Positions 43,564 through 52,287 of a stretch of 64,000 bases of DNA are shown piece by piece (positions within the stretch are counted from its first letter, which is position 1; each line of letters begins with the position of its first letter). Origin of the DNA: Bizionia argentinensis JUB59 (GTDB lineage Bacteria; Bacteroidota; Bacteroidia; Flavobacteriales; Flavobacteriaceae); the NCBI RefSeq assembly GCF_000224335.1, contig NZ_AFXZ01000038.1, positions 1-64,000 on the forward strand. Direction: 5' to 3'. The notes beneath the pieces are model-generated. The model did no database searches, had not been told where the DNA came from, and worked only from the letters and a program-made list of their open reading frames with translations. The position numbers and the translations under genes were made by a program.

Positions 43564-44809
43564 TATAAATAATTGCTATTAAAGTTGTTACTATAAAAAA
43601 CAAGAACAACATACTAATTTCAGGTAATATATCTGTAAATGACCCATTTCGTAAAAACACATCGTAAAACCCATTTAATCCCCAATTCATTGGTGAAATA
43701 TGTGATAAGGTTTGCATTACTTTTGGCATTACAAAAACAGGAACCCAAACGCCACCTAATGCGGCAAGGATAACGACAAAAGTAGCACCAAATGGAGCCG
43801 ACTGTTCTTGAGTTTTTGCTATAGTTCCTAATAATAACCCTAATCCAATTGCTGCTAATCCTGCAAAGGTAGCGACTACAAATAGTAAAGGAATTCTCCC
43901 TGAAATATCTAATGTTGGTAAACCAATTGCTGGAAATAAGAAAACACCTACGGATAGCATCAGTACAAACTGAATTAAGCAAACGACTAAATAAACTAAT
44001 GTTTTTCCACCCAAAACGGTGGCATAAGAAACGGGGTTTGTTCGTAGACGTACAAATGTACCTTGACTTTTTTCTTTAACAATATTAATGGATAACGGCA
44101 CAATAATAAAGAAAATGGCAAAAAGTGTCCAAGCTGGTACATTGTGTTGTACTGAATTTGGAATCATTTCTTTGTCATTGTCTGTCGGTAAAATCTCTTT
44201 AAAGGTTATAAAAGTGTCTGTTTCAAAAATAACCTCACTTGGATCGTCTGAAATTTGTTCTTGAAAGGCCTTATAAATAGATTGTGTTTCAATTTTTGAA
44301 ATCATTTTATCAATCCCATTTTTAACAGAGCTTTTAAAGGTGAGCTGGGTGGCAGGATCAAAATACAGTGTAACCTCTTTACCTTCTATTTCTGGTTTTT
44401 CGGTTGATTGGGTAGTGTCTTCTAAACCAAATTGAGCAATAATACCATCGACGTTTTGGCTAACTTTTTGTTCCAAACTAGTCGATAAATTTTTGGGAAT
44501 AATAATAGCCAATTGATATTTTCCTTTAAAAACTAAATCGCGAGCCGTGGTTTCATCTGTTTGGGTAATAACTTCAAAGGAACCTGATTCCTGGAGACCT
44601 TTTAAAATAACTTCAGAAACACTTCCATGATCGTAATCCACAACTAAAATAGGGATTTGACTATCGGTAACCGTTTTAAAAGTGCTGTCCTGAATGAGGG
44701 TTATGGTTATAATTAATATCAATGGCATGACAAAAAGTATGGCAATACCACCAAAATCTCGAATGAGTAATAAAAACTCCTTGTATGTAGAAGCCCAAAG
44801 TTTATGCAT
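43541..44809 (-). CDS. ABC-2 type transporter permease
   Basis: I start at the ATG at 44809, overlapping the ATPase stop (ATGCATAA); a GTG at 44815 is an alternative. About 422 residues. An N-terminal helix near residue 20-40 is followed by a large extracytoplasmic domain (about 50-230). Five helices follow from about 235 (WTLFAIFFIIVPLSINIVKEKSQGTFVRLR is the ABC-2 signature) to the end. It pairs with the ATPase encoded upstream. An exporter inside the cluster suggests movement of the pigment or a lipid precursor. Confidence 0.9.
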   Translation of the reverse strand: MHKLWASTYKEFLLLIRDFGGIAILFVMPLILIITITLIQDSTFKTVTDSQIPILVVDYDHGSVSEVILKGLQESGSFEVITQTDETTARDLVFKGKYQLAIIIPKNLSTSLEQKVSQNVDGIIAQFGLEDTTQSTEKPEIEGKEVTLYFDPATQLTFKSSVKNGIDKMISKIETQSIYKAFQEQISDDPSEVIFETDTFITFKEILPTDNDKEMIPNSVQHNVPAWTLFAIFFIIVPLSINIVKEKSQGTFVRLRTNPVSYATVLGGKTLVYLVVCLIQFVLMLSVGVFLFPAIGLPTLDISGRIPLLFVVATFAGLAAIGLGLLLGTIAKTQEQSAPFGATFVVILAALGGVWVPVFVMPKVMQTLSHISPMNWGLNGFYDVFLRNGSFTDILPEISMLFLFFIVTTLIAIIYNEKKNAV

Positions 44810-45545
44810 GATCACGTAGGGCTTTTCCGGTTATATCTATAAATACATCTTCGAGGTTGTGTGCTCCAGAATGTTGCGCAATAAGTGTTTCAGGTTTTCC
44901 TGTTACCACTAATTTTCCATGATCAATAATAGCAACACGTGTGCAAAATGTTTCGGCTTCATTAAGGTGGTGGGAGGTATAAATAATGGTCGTTCCTTGT
45001 TTGTTAAGTTCCTGTAGAAACTCGATAATAACGTTTTTGGATTGTACATCTACGCCAACTGTTGGTTCATCTAGGAAAAGTATTTTGGGATTATGCAGTA
45101 CGCTTGCAATTAAATTAATCCTACGTTTCATACCTCCAGAAAAAGTATCTATTTTTTTATGAGCAAAGGCTAACAAACCTAAATGTTCTAATGCTGTATT
45201 GATTTTATCCTCTAAAATTTTTCCTTTTAAACCGTACATACTACCAAAGTATTTAAGGTTTTCAAAAGCCGTTAACGACGGGTATAAAGCATATTCTTGA
45301 GGAACAATCCCGATAATTTGCTTCAGCTGATTTTTATTTTTTTGATAGGTTAAGCCCGCAATGGAAAAGTTGCCAGAGGTTGGTTTTATTAACGAGCATA
45401 AAATGGAAATTAAAGTCGTTTTTCCAGCGCCGTTAGGTCCTAATAAACCAAAAATTTCTTTTTCAGCAATGGACAAGTCAAGGTTAGACAACGAAAAATT
45501 ATCGGCACCTTTATATTTTTTGGATATTTGCTGAATATCAATCAC
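44802..45545 (-). CDS. ABC transporter ATP-binding protein
   Basis: A 247-residue ATPase. Walker A is GLLGPNGAGKTTLI (about residues 34-47), the Q-loop is GIVPQEYALYPSLTAFENL, the signature is FSGGMKRRINL, Walker B is ILFLDEPTVGVD, and the switch His is in TSHHLNEAE. It is of the ABCA/drug-exporter type that pairs with ABC-2 permeases. It lies directly upstream of its permease and one base after the BtrH-like gene start region. Confidence 0.93.
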   Translation of the reverse strand: MIDIQQISKKYKGADNFSLSNLDLSIAEKEIFGLLGPNGAGKTTLISILCSLIKPTSGNFSIAGLTYQKNKNQLKQIIGIVPQEYALYPSLTAFENLKYFGSMYGLKGKILEDKINTALEHLGLLAFAHKKIDTFSGGMKRRINLIASVLHNPKILFLDEPTVGVDVQSKNVIIEFLQELNKQGTTIIYTSHHLNEAETFCTRVAIIDHGKLVVTGKPETLIAQHSGAHNLEDVFIDITGKALRDHA

Positions 45546-46544
45546 TTATTTTATAGCTTTTTTTAATGATTTAAAGAATACTTTTTCTTTATCTGCAATA
45601 ACTTCTAATTGGCTGGCTACATTGTTGTAGGCATCTGTTTTAGCACTTCGATTTTTATAAATCCGGGAAGCATCTAAAGCGAAATCTCGCCATAAATCGC
45701 CAATAATAGTCATTTCTTTTGATAATTCAGCTAATTTCTGGTTATTCAATACACCGCTTGATTCTTGTAAAAATGCAGCAAAAATATAGCGAAATCCACC
45801 ACCGCCAGTTCCAATTTCTTCTTGCATACGCACCACTTGCCCTAAATAGTGATTCGCTTTTTTAACACCGTGTTTTTTTGGCCACTTTCGGATTAATTTT
45901 GCTACATGACGCATTCCTTTTACGCCTAAAACTGGCATAGGCGCTAACATATCGCGGCACGTGTGTTTAATACCTTTTACAATGGCTTTTTCAATATCCA
46001 ATGATTCTGGAAAAGCAATTGGGTAATACATATGGCCTTTAGGCGCAAAAGGACCTTTGGCAAAACGAACTCTTTCAAGCGCTTTAGCTGTTAACGTCGT
46101 TACCGTTTCCATAACGGGATCACTTATTAAATATGTATTGTCTTCTTTTCCGTAAACGATGAGGTTATGTGCATTAAAATGAAAGCGGTATTCATCAGGG
46201 AAATATGATAAATTATAAACGCCTACTTGTAAACCTACTGGATTATCGTTTTCTAAATTTGCATCTAAACGCGCTTTAGCGTCCTCAGGGTTTTTAAACT
46301 TTTCACGCTTAATATCAATTCCAACACGTTTTGCAAAACGCTTAAATATAAAACCAGGCATAGCTCGGTAAGTTAGAGCAGGTGCGTGGTTGACTTTTAA
46401 AAATGGTATATAACAAAATAGTAAGCCAGAACCAATACCAAAGGCCATGGGTTCGCTGATTTCGAAGCCGTGATGCTTCATTAAATTGGATATCACACCG
46501 TTTTCGCAATGAGCTGTTTGATGATGTGTGAAATTAATTTCCAT
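45546..46544 (-). CDS. BtrH N-terminal domain protein, candidate acyl-ACP transferase
   Basis: A 332-residue protein. Residues 1-145 have a papain-like layout as in BtrH and C39 proteases: Cys13 (HCENGVISNLM), His126 (FNAHNLIVYG) and Asp142 (LISDPV). The C-terminal half is helical with MLAPMPVLGVKGMRHVAKLIRKWPKK. BtrH moves an acyl group from a carrier protein to an aminoglycoside, so this is a good candidate for joining the ACP-bound polyene to the resorcinol as an ester. That is inference. It overlaps the upstream 136-residue gene by 11 bases. Confidence 0.8.
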   Translation of the reverse strand: MEINFTHHQTAHCENGVISNLMKHHGFEISEPMAFGIGSGLLFCYIPFLKVNHAPALTYRAMPGFIFKRFAKRVGIDIKREKFKNPEDAKARLDANLENDNPVGLQVGVYNLSYFPDEYRFHFNAHNLIVYGKEDNTYLISDPVMETVTTLTAKALERVRFAKGPFAPKGHMYYPIAFPESLDIEKAIVKGIKHTCRDMLAPMPVLGVKGMRHVAKLIRKWPKKHGVKKANHYLGQVVRMQEEIGTGGGGFRYIFAAFLQESSGVLNNQKLAELSKEMTIIGDLWRDFALDASRIYKNRSAKTDAYNNVASQLEVIADKEKVFFKSLKKAIK

Positions 46545-46944
46545 GCTTGGTAATATCTTTTAATTGTTCCAAAGAAATATCAAAAGCATCTGCATACTTT
46601 TGAAGTGTTTTTCGTGGAAGGCGTTTGAAAATGGAAGGCTTAAAATTCCGTTTTACTTGACAAGACCACATATTCACATAACTAGCTAATATAGAAGGAT
46701 CCATTTTATGGTATTCCATATAATATTCAATTGGGCTTGTTTCGTTATTTAAAACACGTTTTCTTGCAGCCTCAATCCGTTCGTTTATCTCTTCAATGGC
46801 TTGACTTAAGGCAATCGTTTTCGGTTTCCAACCCGAACTATTAACAGTCGTATAGCTGCCATTTTCATCAACAGCGTAACATAACTCTTTCATTTTTGCT
46901 GTTTCCAAATTACTGGTGTCTTGTGGAACTTCGTCTTTTTTCAT
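46534..46944 (-). CDS. Small hypothetical protein of the pigment cluster
   Basis: A 136-residue soluble protein, charged and helical, with YAVDENGSYTTVNSSGWKPKTIALSQAIEEINERIEAAR and a C-terminal RLPRKTLQKYADAFDISLEQL. I recall such a gene beside the BtrH-like gene in other flavobacterial pigment clusters, but no function. The 11-base overlap with the BtrH-like gene suggests coupled translation and perhaps a complex. Confidence 0.75.
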   Translation of the reverse strand: MKKDEVPQDTSNLETAKMKELCYAVDENGSYTTVNSSGWKPKTIALSQAIEEINERIEAARKRVLNNETSPIEYYMEYHKMDPSILASYVNMWSCQVKRNFKPSIFKRLPRKTLQKYADAFDISLEQLKDITKHGN

Positions 46945-46951
46945 GCTGAAG

Positions 46952-47404
46952 TTATTTAAGTTCTTGAATAACTAAATTAAGCTCACAAGATAGTAATTCT
47001 ACATCTTCCATGGTAATGATACACGTTAAGGTACAAATGCTGTATTCGTCGGTATCAAAACGTGATTGCAAGGTGGCATTTGTTTTTATTTTACTACCAA
47101 CTTTCGGGCAAAAATGAAGCGTTACTTTTTTTATAGCACTAATAAATCCAATCAATTTTGTGCCTTCACCTTCCAGATCATCTTCGTTAAAAAAACTCTT
47201 TCCCACAATAGATGAACAGGTTTGAGCAGCATTTTCTACCAAACCAACTTCATTAAAAAAGCCGTTATCATTAAAAATACAATCTGGTTTTATAGTAAAG
47301 GAAGTGGTAACGTGAGAATCGTCAATACTCAATACATCATCTACCATTAAAAAAGGCGGACGATGTGGTAAAAATTTAGCGATATCAAGGTGACTAAAAT
47401 CCAT
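46952..47404 (-). CDS. Hotdog dehydratase-like protein, Glu-only half site (ApeP-type) A
   Basis: A 150-residue FabZ-like hotdog protein. It starts with the FabZ-like FLPHRPPFLMVDDVL. The second helix is GLVENAAQTCSS with Glu57 at the catalytic acid position. The HFPG motif that should carry His is replaced by NDNGFFNEVGLVEN. So the site is the reverse of the 34712 hotdog protein, which has His but no acid. I infer a heterodimeric dehydratase. Its stop is directly before the next gene in the cluster. Confidence 0.82.
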   Translation of the reverse strand: MDFSHLDIAKFLPHRPPFLMVDDVLSIDDSHVTTSFTIKPDCIFNDNGFFNEVGLVENAAQTCSSIVGKSFFNEDDLEGEGTKLIGFISAIKKVTLHFCPKVGSKIKTNATLQSRFDTDEYSICTLTCIITMEDVELLSCELNLVIQELK

Positions 47405-47835
47405 TAGCTAGCTATAACAGTTTTCATTTCGCCTTTGGCTATTTCTTGTTGTGCTTCATTAAAGACCTGAATCTCGACCATTGTTACACCCATAAATTCA
47501 TGGAGAATGGTAACATGGGTTGAAATGATTTCATGTAGTTTAGGAAGTTTTTCAATTTTTATCGACTTTATCGACCCAATATAACCGACTGGTGGTGCTT
47601 CATTTTTTAAATAAAAATCGTATCCCGTATGTAAAGCAACGGATTGTGCCATGTTTTCTACCAATCCAGCTTCTGTTAAAACCGTATTTTCGACAAAAAT
47701 ATTAGTTTCTAAAATTTTAAACTTTGAAACTAATTGTTCTGCTGAAAATTTTACCAAAGTATCCACCATAACAAACGGTGTTTTTTGAGGAATTAAATGT
47801 GTGATATCGGTTATAGGTAGTGTCTGTGTGGTCAT
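47404..47835 (-). CDS. Hotdog dehydratase-like protein, Glu-only half site (ApeP-type) B
   Basis: A 143-residue hotdog protein, paralogue of the next gene downstream. It has IPQKTPFVMVDTLV at the start and Glu60 in EAGLVENMAQSVALHTG. Like its paralogue it has no HFPG His. Its stop and the paralogue ATG share one base. Having two Glu-only partners for one His-only protein may give separate dehydratases for the polyene and the resorcinol branches; this is a hypothesis. Confidence 0.8.
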   Translation of the reverse strand: MTTQTLPITDITHLIPQKTPFVMVDTLVKFSAEQLVSKFKILETNIFVENTVLTEAGLVENMAQSVALHTGYDFYLKNEAPPVGYIGSIKSIKIEKLPKLHEIISTHVTILHEFMGVTMVEIQVFNEAQQEIAKGEMKTVIAS

Positions 47836-47839
47836 TTTT

Positions 47840-48973
47840 TTAACAAACAGTTAAAAGTGAGTAGGCATATGAGAAACGCGAGCTTTCAGGAACAGATAAT
47901 AATATTTTATCGCCTTTTTTTAATTTTCCTGATTTTGCAAGTTCTTCAACCATTAAGTAAATAGAGGCTGATCCTACATTTCCTACTTTACTTAAATTCA
48001 TGAACCATTTTTCCCAAGGAATTTCAACATCGTTTTCTACCATTTCCTGGTAAAGTCTGTCTTTGAAATAGTCGGAAGAAATATGTGGTAAATAATGATC
48101 TATATCGCTTGGTTTTAAACCGTGCTTGTTAATAGCTTTCTTTAAACTGTCCACCCCTTTTTTAAGAATGTTGGCACTTAATAATTTTACATCTTGTTTC
48201 AATGCAAACAGTGACTTTTCACTCCATTCGTTTGTTTTATATTCACTCCATGGCTTTAAAAAACCATTTTCTAACTTATCACCGCCGGCGTACATACAAA
48301 CTTCTAATTCGTGTGCATACGAGTAGCCTTCCATCCATTCTATACGTAATGGCATATCGCCTTTTGGTTTGTCTTCTAATAAAAAGGCTCCCGCACCATC
48401 TGAAAGCATCCAGCGTAAAAAATCTTTGTTAAAAGCCAAGATTGGATTGTCTTCTAAAGCTTCCAATGATTTTAATTCATCTTCAAAAATATGTCCTTTC
48501 ATCCAAGTGGATAAACGTTCGGATCCTGTTGTAACCGCATTTTTTGTTTGCCCAGATTTTATAGACATAAAACCATATTTTAGGGCATTCATACCTGAAC
48601 AACAAGCACCAGAAGGGGAGTTTATTTCTAAATTATCGGCGTCTAAAAATCCATGAACCATAGCAGCATGCGATGGTAATATTTGGTCTGGACTCGTAGT
48701 TCCACATGATAATAATTCAATATCTGAAGCTTTAAAGTTTTCGTCTAACAAATTGCCAATAGCTTCTTTAACTAACTGTGCGTTGTTATGTGTTACATTT
48801 CCTTCCTCATCTAATGCGTAATAACGTGTTTTAATTTTATTATTTCGCAATACAATACGACGTCCTTTAGACGATTTCCCGTTAATAACGCCTAGTTTTT
48901 CTTCCATTTCATCATTGCTAATGGGACGATTTGGTAAAAACTTTGCTATTCTTGTAATATAAACTTCCTTCAT
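47840..48973 (-). CDS. darB: DarB-type 3-oxoacyl-ACP synthase III (dialkylresorcinol)
   Basis: A 377-residue KAS III-like enzyme with nucleophile Cys124 in SGACCSGMNALKYG, His in HYLPHISSDYF and Asn in KVGNVGSASIYL. The long start region (RRIVLRNNKIKTRYYA) and the DarA gene right upstream identify it as DarB. DarB makes the carbon-carbon bond that leads to the cyclohexanedione precursor of dialkylresorcinols. It is one base away from darA. Confidence 0.92.
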   Translation of the reverse strand: MKEVYITRIAKFLPNRPISNDEMEEKLGVINGKSSKGRRIVLRNNKIKTRYYALDEEGNVTHNNAQLVKEAIGNLLDENFKASDIELLSCGTTSPDQILPSHAAMVHGFLDADNLEINSPSGACCSGMNALKYGFMSIKSGQTKNAVTTGSERLSTWMKGHIFEDELKSLEALEDNPILAFNKDFLRWMLSDGAGAFLLEDKPKGDMPLRIEWMEGYSYAHELEVCMYAGGDKLENGFLKPWSEYKTNEWSEKSLFALKQDVKLLSANILKKGVDSLKKAINKHGLKPSDIDHYLPHISSDYFKDRLYQEMVENDVEIPWEKWFMNLSKVGNVGSASIYLMVEELAKSGKLKKGDKILLSVPESSRFSYAYSLLTVC

Positions 48974-48974
48974 T

Positions 48975-49910
48975 TTAAAGTTCCTTTTCTTTTATTAAAA
49001 CAGATTGGTAATATACTTTTTCTTTTTTTATTTGGCTATAAAAAGGTAAATATGTCAATAGAAATAAGATGAAAACTATTGGCGAAAGTAGCCAAATTGC
49101 CGTTACTAAATAAACATTAAACATTTTAATTAAAGTACGTCTTTTAGCAGTGTTTTTCTCACTTTTTTTGGTGATAAAAGTAGACCATTTTGTGAATAGC
49201 ATATTGGCTCGCTTGTCTGTGGTTACTAAAAACGATTTCACCTTTACGGCATTTTTTTCTAACAAGTTGTCCTGTAGTTTCTTATAGTCGTTTTCATGTA
49301 GGTGTTTAGAAATAATAGTTCCGAACTTGGACGAATCATCTATATCTTCTTGAGAAACCCCAGGTTTCGGGAAAATTCCTAAATAGCGTGTTTTAATACC
49401 TGTAAACATCCAATGTACGATGGTTATAACACTTACATGATTAATATTTCTGTCAACCAAAACAATGTTTCCTACTAAATTGGCATTCAGGTTTTTAAGC
49501 TTTCGTTTTAGTTTTTCTTGAGCCATAATCCACATGTTTCTACAACCAATAATAGTGATAACGGGTGTGTTTTCTAGAAGTTTTTTAGCTTCAGGAGTAG
49601 CCAGAAAAGAGGTGGTTGGCAAAGATGCCGTTAAATACCAAACTGAATAACCAAATAGAATTAAATCGTATTTTTTGTTTAAAATAGATTCAGAAATGGG
49701 TTTGATTTTTTGTGGTTCTTCACGAAAAGTTTCTGGAAAAACACCAAAGAAGTCTTTCTTACTTTTCCATGGAAACGGAAAAGGCTCTTCCATTTCAATA
49801 TTTAAATAGGTAAAAGTTGTTAGATCGTTTTGCATGGTTGAAACGATATTTCTTACAATTTCGGTTAATTGTCCCGATTGTGAATAATGTATAACTAATA
49901 CCTGTTTCAT
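48975..49910 (-). CDS. darA: DarA-type dialkylresorcinol condensing/aromatising enzyme
   Basis: A 311-residue protein starting with a flavodoxin-like segment (VLVIHYSQSGQLTEIVRNI), then FPFPWKSKKDFFGVFPETF and SVWYLTASLPTTSFLA. It ends with a membrane helix (AIWLLSPIVFILFLLTYLPF). This is the DarA layout of flexirubin and dialkylresorcinol clusters. DarA is described as the enzyme that aromatises the DarB product; the flavodoxin part suggests FMN. Adjacent darB supports the call. Confidence 0.93.
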   Translation of the reverse strand: MKQVLVIHYSQSGQLTEIVRNIVSTMQNDLTTFTYLNIEMEEPFPFPWKSKKDFFGVFPETFREEPQKIKPISESILNKKYDLILFGYSVWYLTASLPTTSFLATPEAKKLLENTPVITIIGCRNMWIMAQEKLKRKLKNLNANLVGNIVLVDRNINHVSVITIVHWMFTGIKTRYLGIFPKPGVSQEDIDDSSKFGTIISKHLHENDYKKLQDNLLEKNAVKVKSFLVTTDKRANMLFTKWSTFITKKSEKNTAKRRTLIKMFNVYLVTAIWLLSPIVFILFLLTYLPFYSQIKKEKVYYQSVLIKEKEL

Positions 49911-49911
49911 T

Positions 49912-50796
49912 TTATTTATTTTTTGAATCCCAAAAGTCGAAATAATTAAACCATTGTAACGGATGTTTTTCTAACATCAAAGAGACACTTTCGGTAAATT
50001 CTTTTAAAATACCTTGTGCATCACGATGTTTTGCTTCCGATCGTCTCGCGTATAAATGGTAGTGTTTTTTTGTTTCTTTCATGACATAAACAAACAATAC
50101 TGGCACATTTAATCGAGATGCTAACATAAACGGGCCTGCTGGAAATTTAGCTGATTCTCCTAATAAAGTTTCTGTAAGAAATTTGGTATCCTTCGTATAA
50201 CGATCGCCCGTTATACAAACAATTTCATTTCTGGCCAATGCCGCATTGACTTCGAAAATATGTGATAAATCGTCTTTTATAATAATCAGATTGATATTCG
50301 ATTTTTCTCGAACACTATCCAGATAATTTTTGATGTCTGTATGCTCTACATCGGTTGTTAATAAACTAATGGATGCGTTATCTTCTAATTGGTTGAAGAA
50401 ATATTCTGATATTTCAAAGTTACCTACGTGTGCACTAATTAATATGCCGCCTTTTTTTTCTTTAAGCGTTTCGGTAATGGTTTCTCCACCATCAAATTCG
50501 TAAGTAAATTTGTTGCTTAAATTAGTTGATATTGCAATTTTATCGAGAATGGTTTGTCCAAAAACATAGTAACTGTTGTAAATACTTCTATAACTTTTAA
50601 AAGTAGTGTAGTTTAAGCGGTTTTTATAATAATAGAAAATAGCTTTAGTACTATCTTTTGAAAAGAAAAAGAAATATGCAGCTACAAAATAAAGCACAAA
50701 ATAGGCTGTATTCATTCCTAAATGCTTCATGGAAAAAACAAATATTTTATATCCAAGAACGGTTCCCCTCGATTTTCCTTGCCATTCTGTAGCCAT
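49912..50796 (-). CDS. LPLAT family acyltransferase (LpxL/HtrB-like, ApeD-type)
   Basis: A 294-residue protein with an N-terminal membrane helix (about 27-48) and the lipid A acyltransferase-like core. The motif GGILISAHVGNFEISEYFF (about 135-153) holds the usual H-x4-E pattern; later segments are CITGDRYTKDTKFLTETLLG and AKFPAGPFMLASRLNVPVLFVYVM. Such acyltransferases are standard in aryl polyene clusters. It may link the acyl chain to a lipid or to the resorcinol. It starts 16 bases after the ACP stop. Confidence 0.87.
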   Translation of the reverse strand: MATEWQGKSRGTVLGYKIFVFSMKHLGMNTAYFVLYFVAAYFFFFSKDSTKAIFYYYKNRLNYTTFKSYRSIYNSYYVFGQTILDKIAISTNLSNKFTYEFDGGETITETLKEKKGGILISAHVGNFEISEYFFNQLEDNASISLLTTDVEHTDIKNYLDSVREKSNINLIIIKDDLSHIFEVNAALARNEIVCITGDRYTKDTKFLTETLLGESAKFPAGPFMLASRLNVPVLFVYVMKETKKHYHLYARRSEAKHRDAQGILKEFTESVSLMLEKHPLQWFNYFDFWDSKNK

Positions 50797-50811
50797 AAGA
50801 ACTGGTATGCT

Positions 50812-51054
50812 TTAACTTAACTTGCGCTCAATTAGGTTATAAAAATCTTGAAGTGTTTTAACGTAAACAAAGTCCTCGCCAACTAATTTTACACTAAAAT
50901 TAGATTCGACAGCAACAACAAGATCTACAAAATCTAAACTATCAAGTTCTAACGTGTTCTTAAGGTTTGCTTCTGGAGAAATATCATCGCTTTCAACTTC
51001 AAACTCATCAATAAGAAAGTCGTTTATTTTTTCAATAATAACTTCTTTTGTCAT
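50812..51054 (-). CDS. Acyl carrier protein
   Basis: An 80-residue ACP with attachment Ser39 in LELDSLDFVDLV. It lies between an LPLAT acyltransferase gene and a ketosynthase gene, which suggests a separate chain from the ACP at 40023. Of the two, this one is nearer to darA/darB and fabG. Confidence 0.93.
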   Translation of the reverse strand: MTKEVIIEKINDFLIDEFEVESDDISPEANLKNTLELDSLDFVDLVVAVESNFSVKLVGEDFVYVKTLQDFYNLIERKLS

Positions 51055-51064
51055 TTCTACGCAA

Positions 51065-52276
51065 TTATTTTTTTATAATTAAAGCTGAATTTGTTCCGCC
51101 AAACCCAAACGAATTCGACAAAAATACATCAAATTTTTTGTTTAACGTTTTGTTAACTAAATTTAATTTGCTTGCAGCCTCGTCGGGCGCTTCCAAATTA
51201 ATATTAGGTGCAATAAAATCATTTTGCATCATTAAAATAGAATACAAAACTTCACTTGCTCCAGCCATCCAACATTCATGACCGGTCATGGATTTAGTAG
51301 AACTCACATATGGACCATTTTCACCAAAAACTTCCAATATGGCAAGTGCCTCATTGGCGTCCCCAACAGGTGTTGAGGTAGCATGTGCATTAACATATTC
51401 AATGTCTGAAGCCTTAATGTTAGCTTGTTTAATAGCCATTTTCATAGCGCGTGCAGGACCATCAATATTAGGTGTTGAAATATGTTCACCATTTGAGGAA
51501 AATCCATACCCAATTAGTTCACCATAAATAGTTGCGCCACGTTTAATTGCAGATTCATAAGTTTCTAGTACCAATGTAGCTGCGCCACCGCTTGGTATTA
51601 AACCATCACGACTTTTATCAAATGGTCGCGAAGCTTGTTTTGGATTCTCATTTACAGAAAAAACACCTAAACCATCAAAACTACCCATGGCAATAGCATT
51701 TATTTCTTGAGCGCCACCACAAATAATATAGTCTTGAAGGCCACTTTTAATTAGTTGATATGCCATTCCAATAGAATGGGATCCACTAGCACAGGCCGCA
51801 CTAATGGTGAAATTAATGCCACGCAATTTAAAAATAGTCGATAAATTCATGGTGACCGACGAATTCATGCTTTGAAATATAGCTCCAGAGCCCACTAATG
51901 TCGTGTCCTTCTTTTCACGGATTTTATCAACAGCTTCCACTACTGATTTTGCAGTACTATCATTTCCGTATAATATACCAACTTCGTTTTGATCTAAAAA
52001 ATCTTGATTGATTTTTGCATTTTTAAGAGCTTCTAGCGTGGCTACATAAGCATATTCACCTTCTTCCCCTAAACTGATTCGCTGTCTGCGCGATAATAAA
52101 CTTTTAAGATTGGGTTTTTTAACCATTCCAGTTAGTGATGAGCGGAAGCCAAAAGCTTTTCGTTCATCATCGGATATAATACCAGAATCACCATTAAATA
52201 ACGATTGTTTTACTTCTTCTAAATTCTCTCCTATACAGGAATAAATTCCCATTCCTGTAATTACAACTCTCCTCAT
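51065..52276 (-). CDS. Beta-ketoacyl-ACP synthase
   Basis: A 403-residue KAS I/II-type enzyme with Cys162 (SAACASGSHS), His298 (NAHATSTPVGD) and His333 (MTGHECWMAGA). The NAHATST and GHECWMAGASE forms are those of FabB-like synthases. Catalytically complete. It sits between fabG and an ACP gene, the usual arrangement of an elongation module, corresponding to ApeR or ApeO in the aryl polyene naming. Confidence 0.92.
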   Translation of the reverse strand: MRRVVITGMGIYSCIGENLEEVKQSLFNGDSGIISDDERKAFGFRSSLTGMVKKPNLKSLLSRRQRISLGEEGEYAYVATLEALKNAKINQDFLDQNEVGILYGNDSTAKSVVEAVDKIREKKDTTLVGSGAIFQSMNSSVTMNLSTIFKLRGINFTISAACASGSHSIGMAYQLIKSGLQDYIICGGAQEINAIAMGSFDGLGVFSVNENPKQASRPFDKSRDGLIPSGGAATLVLETYESAIKRGATIYGELIGYGFSSNGEHISTPNIDGPARAMKMAIKQANIKASDIEYVNAHATSTPVGDANEALAILEVFGENGPYVSSTKSMTGHECWMAGASEVLYSILMMQNDFIAPNINLEAPDEAASKLNLVNKTLNKKFDVFLSNSFGFGGTNSALIIKK

Positions 52277-52287
52277 CTGTAAAACGT

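Noticed and set aside
43620-43982. Overlapping 120-codon frame inside the ABC permease
   Set aside because: Same strand in another frame, Cys/Arg-rich with no known motif; the permease reading is clearly real.
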